Below are positions 26,162 through 40,200 of a DNA stretch of 64,000 nt, one piece after another. Under the pieces are notes generated by a model, which saw only the letters and a list, made by a program, of their open reading frames with translations, had not been told where the DNA came from and did not search any database. Origin of the DNA: Allacma fusca. Its lineage: Eukaryota; Arthropoda; Collembola; Symphypleona; Sminthuridae. Both the position numbers and the translations under genes were made by a program. The stretch spans positions 32,063,378 through 32,127,377 of the forward strand of contig OX359248.1 in the NCBI GenBank assembly GCA_947179485.1, in the 5' to 3' direction. Within the stretch, counting starts at the first letter, position 1. Each line of letters opens with the position of its first letter.

Positions 26162-29100
26162 CACACAGTAGCGATGGTGGGAATTAATGTAGGGTTCCTT
26201 TTAGACATACCCAAGGGAAAAAAACAAGTGTAGAGAAAACAATCAATTTTTATGACCGCGTTGTATTTTATTTATCCCGTGCCTTGAGCCCACTTATTGG
26301 CCCGGACAGAGTAAGACTGCAGTTCATACGTGTCCATAGATGGTACAGGATTCAATGTGACAATAACAACTCATTGTCTTTTCCATTCTAACTTAAGCGG
26401 CAATTGAGGGGAAATAAGTGCTAGTCAATACAAGGGGCCCGGCATTCTCATCAATTTCATTCGCGGGTGCCAATTACTTCAGGAATGGGCACGGGCATTG
26501 GTCAGACTTTCTCCTAGTATATAGAACAAAAGAAACTGTAGGTATGTACAGTAGATACCCCATAACTATAGCAGCACTATATACATAAACAGGCAGTATA
26601 AAAACCAGCATACCAGTAAATCCGGAACAACCAACATCAAACCAAAATGATTATCAGGGGCAGAAATATATTTAACAGGGTGTCCTTTAACGATGATTGT
26701 CCAATGCTTATTTGACCAACGATAACCAATTCCCGAATGTATTTCCACCCAGTCACAAGCTCCCCGAACAAAAACTATAGTGTAGTTGTAAGGAGTAGCT
26801 TAAAACATATGGACAGGGGCAATAATAACAATCCCAAAAAGAATTAAGAGGATGTCCTTCCCACTTTGAACCCATACTACTCCCAGCCTCCTTTAATTTT
26901 ATGACCCAAGGAACCTATATAAAAGATAAGATGATTGTGTGACACTACGGCTTTCAACGCCGTAGTGTAATCCTAAATTTTATCCTTGCGTCAGAACTAC
27001 CGACCCTACAGAGAGTAGACACTGAATTAAATTAATTACCAGAATCATATTATCGACTCACAATTTAATTACAGTCGAGTTCACATCTCCGAGAAAACGC
27101 TGAGTTTCCTCCACGATGAGTTCGAAGTGGAGCCGGGTCATGGAGAGAAACGTGAAGAAATTCTGAAGATTGCAGGCATTAAGACCTACTTTATTGTGCG
27201 GGTCAAAATTCCGGTATGTTTTTTTTTACTATTATTACAGAACATTTGATTTCCTGCATGACAGCATATTTGCATCATTATACCACTTAACTACTAGGAC
27301 TGTTGTGAAAACCCCGAGCAGTCCTAAGACTTGATATACTAGGTAAGATGTAATAAATACTAGTCATATAATACCCCCACCATACGGAAGCACAGAGTAA
27401 TATATAGGGAGAAGGACGGACCTCCTAAATGTTAGCATTTGTTCGGTTTCACTTTGTCCAAGACGGGATAAAAGGCCGCAACAACATGCAACAGCCTGGT
27501 GGAAAAACCTGATTAAGAACAACCCGTAAATATTTTTACTCCTTTGAATAATCCTTCGGCACAACTAGGACTATTAAAATATTAATAGACCACACCACTG
27601 TACCCTACCTTTCCCTACAAAATACACCACACACACACACACACTCACTCACTCACTCACTCCAAAGGCACAACTTTCAAATTCCGTTCTTTACCTCCCA
27701 CATTAGGTTAAGGTCGGCCGAAAATAAACATGAGAATGTAATCTCCTGTTTATGGGGTAATAGTTCATAAATTCAAAAGCTCCAGTATCAGCCATTCATT
27801 GTAACGTGAAGGGCCGAGCTCTCCAGCTCTCTGTTCTACACATGTACATATGTATGTACCTATTTGTACTCCCATATGACTCATACAACCCCTAGTTACA
27901 TTCCCATACTAATTTCATCTCAGTCACATTCTACTGTTTAATTCCTTCAAGCCCGGAAAAAAGCCTTCCAACCTTGCCCCCGACAACATATGTTCCTCAA
28001 GTAAAATAAGAATTTAAAATGTACTCGCGTCAATTTCCTAAGAGTTTCTCCTGCATTGTGACCTCAAGCAATACGATGTATCTGTACACACAGAGTATTC
28101 CAAGAACAAGTTAAATGCCGGTGGATAACTCCTATGGCTCCATTTTTTGAGCATAAGTTTTCCTTAATATTATAAAACAAACTTATTTTAAATTTAATCT
28201 CAAGTAGATACTAGCGTAGAGTCCAAAATTATTCATAACCTCTCAATTAATTTTCCAGATTTGTAGATTTTGCTTCCCTCCTGACAAACACTATAAACCT
28301 CCTTTCTTAGTAGTGTTGATTGAAGTATTAACTACAGGAGACAAGTTAAAAACAATAATAATTATTATAGACTGAGAGCATGGAGATAGAGGTAGACTCT
28401 ATAAAAAAAAAACTTGAAGTATCTTGTACATGTAAGCACCAAGCGGGTGTGGAGTGTTTATAAAAACTACAAGTTAAATAAACAAGTTCCTCATCTTTGG
28501 ATCCCGCAAAGTCAGCCCAAATAGAATAGACGGTAGTTCCGAGGGATGTAATACAACAGCACTTCACACAGATGATGTAATGTAGCTACGGTCCTGCGTA
28601 CATACGGGCATGGTACTATAGCAAGTATGTACATACGTGCATACGTACATACATAGCTTCAGCTACCGCTCAGCTTTATAAACTATGGGTTAAAGTTTGT
28701 TCCACAAACAAAAGTGGGAAAAATTTAATGAAAGAATAACGGAGGTAGAGAATAAAATGAAGTGTCACTCTCCATCAAGTTGGTGAGTGAGAGTGGGGAA
28801 AGTGTCTGTGTGTAGGAGCGCCTACTATATATAATTATGTACATAGAGTTACACTTGGTAACAGTAGTCCCTACCTCTATACTATACGGGAGTAGCCACA
28901 ACCAACTATAAGAATCTGATGACTTTCCCTTAACTTTCTTAAGTTTCGACCAAGCACAGCCTCCGTGACCGAGAATGGAGAGCTTCAGCCTGACGACCTC
29001 GTCACGAAAGACCTTCCCTCAGAACTCTACTCCACATATGCGGAGGACTCCAATGTAAGTTCTATTTTATCACCATAACAATCACCCTCTATCACATCAA

Positions 29101-32100
29101 ATCATCTCTCGCTTTGTTTACTCCGAACAGGAAAATAGTAGTTCCCTACCGTGACACACCGTTAGACAATCTCATAGTAGGAGCAACCATCGGAATAGAA
29201 AATCACAGGGTGGAATCTTTCACTCCCATCATACAATCCAATGCTAATCGATTAGATCCTACCGAATCAACCATAGTCTTCCAGAGACTTAACTTCAAAA
29301 AAAAAAACAACTCGCAAACTAGTTCACTAGTATCAAGCCATGTAAAGTCCAGAATAATATTAGATACTGTAGGATACTCACAATTATATTTTTCTCTCCT
29401 CTCCTACAGTAATTACATACAGCCATCATCATGACAAACTGGAACTTTTTTTTTCCCCAATGATTTAATTTTTAATAAATTCAATGCGACAAGGAAAGTT
29501 CCGAGATCAAACTCTTCCTCTGAATACTCCATTTATGTATGTATACAAACAAATCCCATCGTTTTCTGCACAAAACCAAAACAATAGATAATAATTGTCC
29601 AGTCATTGTTTTCAGCATTCAAATTTGCAATCCTTTCAGTGCACTCCACAAAAGGACCCGGAGCAGGGAAACTAGGAAAGTCCATTGGAAACTTAATTTA
29701 ATTTTAGCCTCCAGTACTTGATAACACATACGTGCAAATAGTTCAGACTGCATAAATTCCACTTAAAATACATAATCACAGGGATACTCATACATAGATG
29801 TAGATACATACATAATTACATACATAGTGCCTTGTTACAACATTTGAAAACTTCAGTGCAGGCACTCTCTCCAACCCGCAGCACAGTGAGCTACTAAACT
29901 GTAACAAGTTCCTCACCCGAGAACTCGGGTTAAATTTTAACCTACTTCTCCCCACCATATATGTAGACACTTGAGATTGGGTTGATTTTCATTGGACAAC
30001 TTCTTTGTCCTATGTAGGAGTGAGTCATGGTGGGATAGTCACGGGAATGTCGGAAATAATATTGGGTAGTTAAATAGGACAGACCACAGAAAATAATAAA
30101 AGATTGGTAGGATTTGCAGCTCTGGTGAACAAATGTGAGGAGAGCGGTATCAATAATAATTGTATAATGGTTACGTGCATGCATATGTATGTACATAGGC
30201 ACTTGGGGCATTTAGCGGAACTCCTACTGCTCTAGTACTATGTATGTATGTTATGTACTTATAATTGTTATATAAGTATATAGGACAGAGTGGCACTGAT
30301 ACAATTACTGAAGGGAGAAAATCCCTCAGGATGACCTCAAATCAGCTCTCTCATTTATAGAATTGTTCCCTTTTCCATTACAGAGCAACGTGGAAGAGAA
30401 TCAAGCTCCGAGAAACCAATCAGAGTTAGACAGCTACCGACAAAGACTCAAAGAGGAACTTATATCTCGGGATGGGTACAGGTGAGCAGACATTTTACCT
30501 TTTGACTCTTCTTGACATTCTAGATTGATATCTATTCCTAATTCTATATAAGTATCTATCTATAGTTTTCACAGCTTCCTCCGAATCTATAATACCATGG
30601 GGTTTACACAAGTATCCTTAGGATTTTATACATACATACCTCAAAGGAATATTTTTGTATGTACATATGTGATGAAGCCCTGGCCCCAAATTAAAATTCT
30701 CCATTATCTTCAAATGCCTCTCACAAATGACACTGACTAAATGGCTTACAAAATCCATAAAGTCTTTTGGCGGATGAAACTTAAATAAAGGATTTTTGTC
30801 CTTGCGATATTAATCTGTCCCGCTCCTTCCCAATTTCAAAGGGAGTTGGAAATAGCACATTTAAAAGACTATATAGATAGATAGATATATGTAGGTGTAT
30901 TTTATGTCTCCAGGGACCGAGCCTGATGTTAATTTAGATTCACGGGCTTGAAATTTACACACCTTTCAAAAAATAAACAGAATATTTTTATGAATGATAC
31001 TAAATATAAGTACAGATAGTATACCGTATGCTATCTCCTGGGCTTGTAAATATCCCATGGGATTTAGAAATCCAGTGATGTCTTACAAGTTTAAAAAAAG
31101 ACAAAATCTAGATATTTGAACTAATACATTTCGGAAAGGGATGACTACCCAGGGGGGAACTTAGCCTTGGATTAAATTTCATAAAATACTTGAAAGAATC
31201 CGAACAGATGTAGATAGCAGAGTGTACTGTATGTATAAAGATAATAAATTACAGAAATGTAGGACCTGAGCATGGGCATACCTATACATACTTAGGATTG
31301 ATAGCAGTAGATAAGTACGAAATAAGTACATTTGAAAATAGTACTATGTATGTATGTACATAATTATGTAAGAACGTCCCTAATACTTATCTAATGTGTG
31401 CTTTTATGTAGGGATTTATCCCGTCAGACTCAATGGTTTACTCTACGATTCCAAGATGAAGCCAAGGAGTCAGGATTTCTAATACACAAGGAACCATATG
31501 CTGGAATTACATCCCTAGCCTGTCCCTCAGCCCTGGCATCATTCTCTCTGGCATCCATGTTTGTCATTTCTTGCACCTTTGTCGGTCTCCTCACGGCGAC
31601 ATTAGTTCTCTTGATCCTGTTTTTCATCAGTGCCGTTTCAGCCTGTGAAACGTCTCCACTAAAATCCCGCCTAAAGGTAATAAGTATACACTTGGTTTTT
31701 ACTCACTCTCTCAAAGTATCCCGACGTGTGTTTTGCAAAAAAAAAAAAAAAAGAAGAAGAAGAAACTTTCTAGTTTCTCCTTTTTCTCGGCCGTGCAAAG
31801 ATACTAGTACTTTGTACTTAAGTACAGATCAGTCATGATACCGGTTGCTGCAGAAATCATTGAAAGAGAAATATAATACACGCAACTCCAGGAGCACTTT
31901 CCCACTTCTCCCATCTTTCCTCACCCACATCATTATAAACACTTAAAAAGAGTCGCACGCTTTATAGAGTACAATATTGTACTCTGTATATTGCAAAAAA
32001 AAAACCTTGAATGAATTACACCCGACCTTATATATAAACTACAAAGAAAATAATAATAATAATACAGTATTATAAAAAAAATAACCCTCATCCTCAATAT

Positions 32101-33853
32101 GCATAGAAAATTCATACAGGATGTTGATGATCATTGTCTCCTTTCATTCCCTCTCCAACACAATCCTTGTCCTTTTGAAATTCTATTATTACAATATTCC
32201 AAAACAGCCTGGAAGTTTACGATGAATATTTCTATAACCTGACAAAATTCTTGTAATAAAATGCATTGCAGAAAGTATCATCCAGCTTAAGCTCCTTATG
32301 CTCCATGGAATCGAAACTCTGGGTGCGGCGTCTCCTCTCCATTTTTGCAATACTTTTGCTCACCACGTGTAATGCTGTTTTTATGGTACGTTTAAGATAT
32401 CAAGTCCTTAAAGCCTCTTTTATCATCCACAGTTCTTACGTCGACATTTATGCAGTAGCTAGTATAGTATAAAACGTAACTAATGGGTATCACCCGAACC
32501 CTCATGTTCTCACATAAGATTCTCAAATTGAATATTCTCATATAACGTATCCACACGAGTCAAAAAACACAAGGGAATAGGAAGAAATTGTTTTAAAAAT
32601 GTCTATCATCACACATGGGGGAGAATGAAACTTTGAAGAAACAACTCACAAATACAGCATCAAAACTGACACATACACGTACACACACAAACACACACAA
32701 ACACACACACACACACACATACACACCTACGAACCTACACAAAGTACTCCTCCCAAAAAACAAATTCAATTTCATACCGAGAGAGTCCAACTTTTATCTC
32801 TTCACAGTCACAAGTACATACTCACCCAGGGAGCGGCAAGGCTTTAAACGAACCAAACATTTATTGAATACAAATGAAAAACAAGAATAACCCACACAAT
32901 CACACAGCCTTCCCCCAGATGAACTTTCCCACATGTGTAAGGACCTATACCTAAAATTACGTACGTACATACATCAGTTATCTTTCAAAGGAATACCATA
33001 TTCCAGTCTTTGCTAAAATATCAAAACAAAAAATTAAATCCGTAAAAATAAACGACTAGAATATTTTACACTCACAGCTGTCACAACAATACTGTAATTC
33101 ATGTACAGTACATAGGTAAGATAATACACACTACTAAAGAACAATTCACAGGAATCACAGTGTATGTAATTCCATACGCATACAAGGAAGCATCCATAAC
33201 AAAAACAAGGATAGTAAGATGAATCAAGCCTCATAGATCCATGTCATTCCTGGAATGGAGTATCTACTCTGAAAAACAAATAGGAATTGGAGCAGGCCAA
33301 AGTAAGAAAATGACGGTAATTCGGGAATTTCCTGGAACCTGATACAATCTACATAGTAGTACTACTACTACTACTAGTGTTGAGGGAAGGTAGAAGAGAA
33401 GCATCACATCTCATCGTTAGTACACTGCAGTTAATAACATAAAAGTTTTCTTCCCAGTTTGATTGGTCTTGTTAAAAGAAACTGCGAGGGCTTTCCCTCG
33501 TCTTTGTGACCGGAGGAGTAACTAATCTCAAGTATGTGAGCACCCGAGTGAGTCTGTAGTTTCACGTAGAGCCTTTAATATATAGTTAGTAGGTTGAGGG
33601 AGAAGAAGGGAAAAAAACCGCCAATATTATTTTCCCCTCACTCTCTCTCTCTCTCTCTCTTGCATGCTCTCATAATGACATGTAGTGGCAGTAACTCGGC
33701 CAAAAGGAGTGAGTTCTATGTATTTGTAATATAATTATATAATTATTACAAATAGAGAGTCCGCTCCGGAGCTACACGATACTACTATTACACTATATCC
33801 AGAGAGAAATCCTGGGCTCACTCACACATGGGAGAGAAAATGAGGGAGGAGGT

Positions 33854-33903
<50 letters not shown>

Positions 33904-34255
33904 GTACTTTACAGGAAAGTAGGGTTTCAGCTCAAATTTCAGATTCGTCAGTAAGGGTAACAAGATATGAGGCTGGTTAGAGGTTGTTATATACTTGAAT
34001 GACTTGATCATCTAAATGCCTACGTACAATGCCTACGTATGTAGATAGATATACATATGTAATTACACATAACTCTTCATAAAGCTCACTTGTTATAATC
34101 TCCAAAATGATCATACGGACGTCATCAAAAGCATACATAAAAACGAATCAACATGAGTACCTCCTTCAGATCCTATTGGGAACTGACTGCACGTTTAGCT
34201 TTCTCTGAGCAGTCAAATTGAGCTTACTTATCATTACCAACATCGCAGTGAAGAT

Positions 34256-34287
<32 letters not shown>

Positions 34288-37200
34288 CTAAGCATTTGCT
34301 TTTGTACTGATAAAGTGACGGATTCTATAATATGGACTGTGTGTTTCTGTCATATATGGTAATATAATAACATATAGAGTACATCTGAAGTCTGGTCCTG
34401 GTCCGATCTCTACTTTCCCTTTCACCAACTCCCTGTAGGCACCCATTCACAAAAGGAATTATAAAATACCCATAGGTGAACACATAATTACTACACATTC
34501 GGATGACTATCATAACATGACGCTTCAAAACAAAATGCATCATAAACAAGCATCTATAATATTACTACTGGATTGGAGCTTTCCGAGCTCCAGTTCTCAT
34601 CCGAGAATTTTCTCCGTAGTTACTTACAATTAGAAGTACATGCATAGGTACATAAAACACGGATTCCTACGAAAAAAACAACAGCATCGTCAGATATCCT
34701 CCCGCTATTTCTCTAGCAATGCCGCCTGTTGAAATGTTCCTCATTCTCATACACATAATTACATATTACATACATAGGTAATTATGTATGTATGTATGTA
34801 TGTATGGGACGGGACAACATAAAGAATTTCTAATATTAGGAAAACACAGCCATTTAATATTTTCCATGACTGCGCATACTACAATTAGTCCGGGGAAACA
34901 TAATTATGAGTAGAAAAACTGGGGGGAGCGTTACGTTACACATCTCAGAGTTGTTATCGAAGAATATACATAGAATTGTATAAAAAAAAATTAAGTATAG
35001 AATGTACCTTTGTATGTATGTAATAATTATATATGAGAGTATGTCTATATAGGACAGTAATATAGCAAAGTAAACCTGGATGGTAGTGTATGATTTAGTA
35101 TTAACCAAAAAAGAAAACTCTCACAAATGGAGTGTCGTTAAAAGTTGGAGTTTAAGTAAAAGCATTTATTTTTATGGAGGGAAATATAATTCATATGGCA
35201 AATGAAACATATTGTGCAGATTCCGTGCATGGAAGCTGGGACTGTGTGTCCAAATAACACCCTTGAACATGACTCGGATCCGCTCATCGATCCACCTCCA
35301 CCCTTAGTCTTGCCTAGTAGTATAAGGCCATTCGCGAATCTCGGTTGTCTCTTCCCAGCCTATCTGGTTATATTCTGTGCATTCTATCTCCTCTCTGTGA
35401 CTCTCCTCTCCCAACCGGGATCCTGGTTGAAATCCTTTGCCATCCTCTCAGTTCTCACAGCCCATGCAGTCATCTTTAACTTGAGTCCACTCAAAGAAGC
35501 AGTGGATTGTTCGGAGGAGTACAGCTTCCCCAGCCACGGAGAGTAAGTTATCAGATGGAATGAAAATTATGATCCCGATGACAACTCCGATGACTCCTAC
35601 TGCCCACTCCCATACCTTCTACTAATACTACTACTACTAAACACCATCAACATTTTATACCTATCCCTCACGTCCCCTTCAATAACTGAGCCTATACAGA
35701 ATATGGTAGAGAGACCTGATCTGTACACTTTCACCATGTGACTAGCCTCTCACCATTACCATTCCTAGTACTTCTCTGGTACAAATTTCCTCTACTGTTA
35801 TAACCCTCAGTCCTTAAAAATAAATATGTACCAACATCCTATAACTCCTGTACATTCCACATCTCCCAAATACATAATATGAACCTGTTATAAGTAAAAT
35901 AGATTCTGTAGATATATACCCCCACAGTCCGCTCAAGTATTTCTTGGATGAAATTAAAACAACCTTAAGAGTCCTTAGGATTCGTCTCACATAATCTTCT
36001 CACCTTCCTAGACCATACTGACTGTACTTCCCTTTTTACGGAAATGCTATTAGACGAGTAGTAATCTCAACACCATAACAATAATAATAACCAGGGAATT
36101 TTTCCGTCTTATTGCAGTCTCATTCCAGAGTCATGGTACCTCGGGATTTTTGCGGGTGTTGTTGTCCTCGTCCTGTTCTCTCTCAACCGAAGGGTAAGTG
36201 CAATCAAATGTATTTATTACTCACAGACACACATATGGTCAAGTACACACATTATAAACAGTAAACCTGACTTACCGTCATAATTACATATTTCGAGTGT
36301 TAATGGGAGCGTTCAGAAAAATAGCGTGCCCCCACAACAGTAGAGACACCGATTTGGAGTAGCACCCAGTTATGCCCTACTTGTTGCCGAGTATTACAAC
36401 TTAAGTAGGAATAATGCCCAATACTCTATAATGTGTTAGTTGCTAATAATAACAGTAATACAGAGTCGGGAAAATGAAGCGGGGTAATTCATTACGGAAA
36501 AAGGACCTCGTCGTCCTCGGTCGGATTAGGAATTTTCAGGGTTGTGAAACACAAGCTCTCTTTATTATAATAATACATACATAGATAATTACCTTGTACA
36601 TATGTACATATGTACAAGAAGAAGCTGTGAAGCTGTATAGCTGTAGATATGAGGGCTCGTTAAAACTCCGTGAATGTAGTATCATAATGAGGTATTACCG
36701 TGTGTGTGGTTAGTTCGAAAAAGCGATAATTGCTCCATGTAAAAATGGCATGCATGCGTGTCAAAGTAAAATACGCCGAAAGAGGTAAGGCCAATGCAAC
36801 AATTTCAATGTAATTTCCAAATTGGACAGAAGCGACATCCTTATAATTCGTACGTGTAGTTGTTGCTGCTAGCCATGGTGAGTGGTTTGGGGAGTGAGTG
36901 ACTACAAATATATGGGACACGAACCTCATCATAAACCGTTACTCACATCCAAGAGTAGTAGTATTAGTTTTATTTGAAGTACAAGATGAGTAGATAGGAT
37001 ATATTACAAGGATCTACGTATGTACATATATGCTCTCATCAAGAGCAATATCCAACTCAGTAAAGTTCTGATCGGATGACTGATCCAAACAAGAAAAAGT
37101 AATTTCATTAATGAAAGTTGTTTTATTTAATCTCTCTAGTATTCTCTAAAGGATTTATATCAATGTGTATCATTTGCATTGTATTTCAGCTCGAGAAGTC

Positions 37201-40200
37201 CTCCAGAGTATTGTTTCTGTGGAAAACAGAGGTGGAACAACAGCGGGAACGAGCGACTCAACTTCGTCAAAAGAATGAAGCACTGGTAAGTTGACACAAT
37301 CCCTTAGTTGTTGACAATTAGTTTGTGATACAAGTTGTTCCCATGAAATATGAGAGGTTCAAGGAAATCAAGATAGGCTTATCTCGTATAGTAGGAACTG
37401 CATCTCAAACATATTTATATGCAGACCGTGAAAGCTCATTATTGTGAGCTCAGATATTTTAGTTTATAGTACAACAGGCTGGAGTTATATGTGCAGATAG
37501 ATATGTAGATATGTACATAGTACGTAATAATTATTATAAGTGTACTATGTAGACTCCTTATAATTTACTCCTTGGTTATGGTGTCGATTATGCACCGGAT
37601 TATGGTTCCTGTCAATGTTCCAACTTTTCCGGGACTATGCAAATACAAACTGGAGATCAAAGGTCATACCAATCAGTGTCCCTCTATATAATGAGCGTGC
37701 AAATATGCATAAGGAAACCCCTGAGTATCCGTTCCGCTTGGAAGATTCAAGGAATTAATTCCTTACCCCGTTATAGTAGTATTTGTAGTAGTTTTCCCTT
37801 GATTCCGTCCCTATCACCAATTCCCGTGTGACTGTACCATTTGATTTACATATATGAGGTAATATTATTAGGGGCACAAGTGTGACAGACGGTGGCAAAT
37901 ACAAAGCTTTTTATTCCCTCACTTACCGGATTTACACAGAGAGGGGAAAGTACATTATAGAATTTATTGAGGTAATACCATACCTCGATGAACATGAATC
38001 GTTCTACTCTGAGCAATAACTCCTTCAATAACGGCATGACAATAATGCTCCAAGTGACTCAGCTATTTACACAGAGGGAGAGTCACACCAGAGTCAGAGT
38101 CAGAGAGAGAGGGAGAGAGAGAGAGAGAGAGATAAGAAAAACTCATATTTCGGTTACCTTGATAGTCCTGCTGAATAGATGTGTGCGTATCTGTCTATGT
38201 AAATCCAGCCAACGTAATTCCGAATCCAATGTTTATGATCATCTGATATTCCACGGAAGTTGTTTTGTCAAGTCTTTTCTGGAAGGATAAATAAATAGAG
38301 TGGATTTACATATCTATAATTAGGTATAAGTATCAAAGAAAAATAACTCGATACAATCAAATTACTACAAGGGAAGGGAAACTTATAACAGCGTATTTAT
38401 GTAGACTTTATGGGAATTAGTATCACTTCATATTAGGCACGAGCATGAGTTACTCAAAGCACCCCATATTTTGTCCATTGCTCAATTCTGTCAGGATTAT
38501 CTACACCAAGGCTCCAGACAAGACACAAACGTTACAAATGAGATTCTCACCGAATCCTGACATTTTAGCAACGCAGCAATTGTGTGGCTATGAAGAAGTG
38601 GGGAGGGGATGCCTTATCAAATCCATTTCTCCTATATTCCCCCCTAAATCAGAAATCTGCAAGGTTGCACTCCTCTCCTGCTTCATTACCACTGAAAGAA
38701 ACATTTAGATTGAGAAGCTCAATACCACAAATACTAGATCTCTAGCACAAGTGCCAGAAAATCCTTCACTTAACCGTCCCTCCATACAAATCGTGAGAAA
38801 GTTGTAACAGTTTCTCCAGTTACTCATCCATGTGTACACACACCTGATGAGTCTGAGAAATCACATCATGTCCATATTACAACTACTGGAGAAACTCTAG
38901 TGGGATTTTTTTGTAATTACTCACTCAGCTTTCCCCACCACCCCCCCCCCCTCCTCCCTCTCCTTCCTCCCAAATGCATACAAACACAGACCCAATTTCA
39001 CCTTCCTAATCAGCAAAGTTTGGAGAATTCTAACTCTTCCATAGTACCCTCTCCCCATTTTTATTTCCTCAAAACTGAAGAGTATGAACGATACCCTGAG
39101 AATAAAGTAGTAGGCTTCTTTCTTAAGTGCGAAAGTAATAAATGCATCGATGCCATCCTGCAGTTTACCTTCACTTGAGGAGTAGCTAATGCTTTACTTA
39201 TACATACGTAGTTACGACTCGGAGAGTGAGTAAGCTACTAAAATAAAAACATACAAAGTTTAGCAGTTTCCCGAGACTCCCTGTCTAAAGTTTATTAGCT
39301 GGAATTAGTAATGCACTAGATTAAGTTCAGATTCATTCCATTTTCGAAACAAGTTCTTCCGCCAGCCTAGTATACAAGTGCTTGTTTAATCTCGAACATG
39401 GAAACTTTTCTCACATATGTGGAATGTATTCTCCTCACCCACAAAATGCTCATGTTTTCACCCCTGTGAAAATTGAAACAAGACAGTTACGGCTCCTTGT
39501 GGTTGATAATAATAGCAGATTGTAGGGAAGTGTTTGTTGTTGCCTTTGTAGGCTATATGGTTTATTCCCCATACGTATATATATAATTATATATAATTAC
39601 ATACATACATATAGAAAATGAGAGAGGAGAAAGACCTTTCGTAGATTGTGTAATATGTAGATACTTACACAAAAATATCAATGGATAATGAAATACGGAC
39701 TCCTCGAGACATAATGCAGAGTATCGGTATGATAGGGAGACCTGAAGGAGGAAAAAAAAAGAGTAAATAACGCACAAATTTCTAGCTTGAGAGCCCTACT
39801 GGGCTTTTATTTGGAAGACTTGGAGAGTCACAAGGAATATGTCCCTCATTGTCAGACACACTAGGTCACTACTTAACGTTCCAAAAATGACACTTTGGTG
39901 ACGTTTAGAGAATTCGGGCCTTATCAAGTACTTCCCTCGTTTCCCTTCAGTGTCTGTATATCCCCATCATGTGGTAACTTGAGTGTTGGAAATAGGTCAT
40001 AGCCCATAACAAATATACACTATGGCTGAGATGTATGCATGTACAGTATGCACGTGTATACATACTTATAGCAGCTCTCAAAACAGGTTTCTGGAGTCAA
40101 GTGCCAAGTTTATGAGGAAACTTGAGAAAGAATCGATTTATTAAATCAATGCTACATTGCTCCTGCTGTCGTCTCGCATGCCATGTGGACTTTCCAGACG

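Noticed and set aside
38445-38708. 87-codon plus-strand frame in Ac3 intron 15
   Set aside because: No family, no splice support; probably chance.
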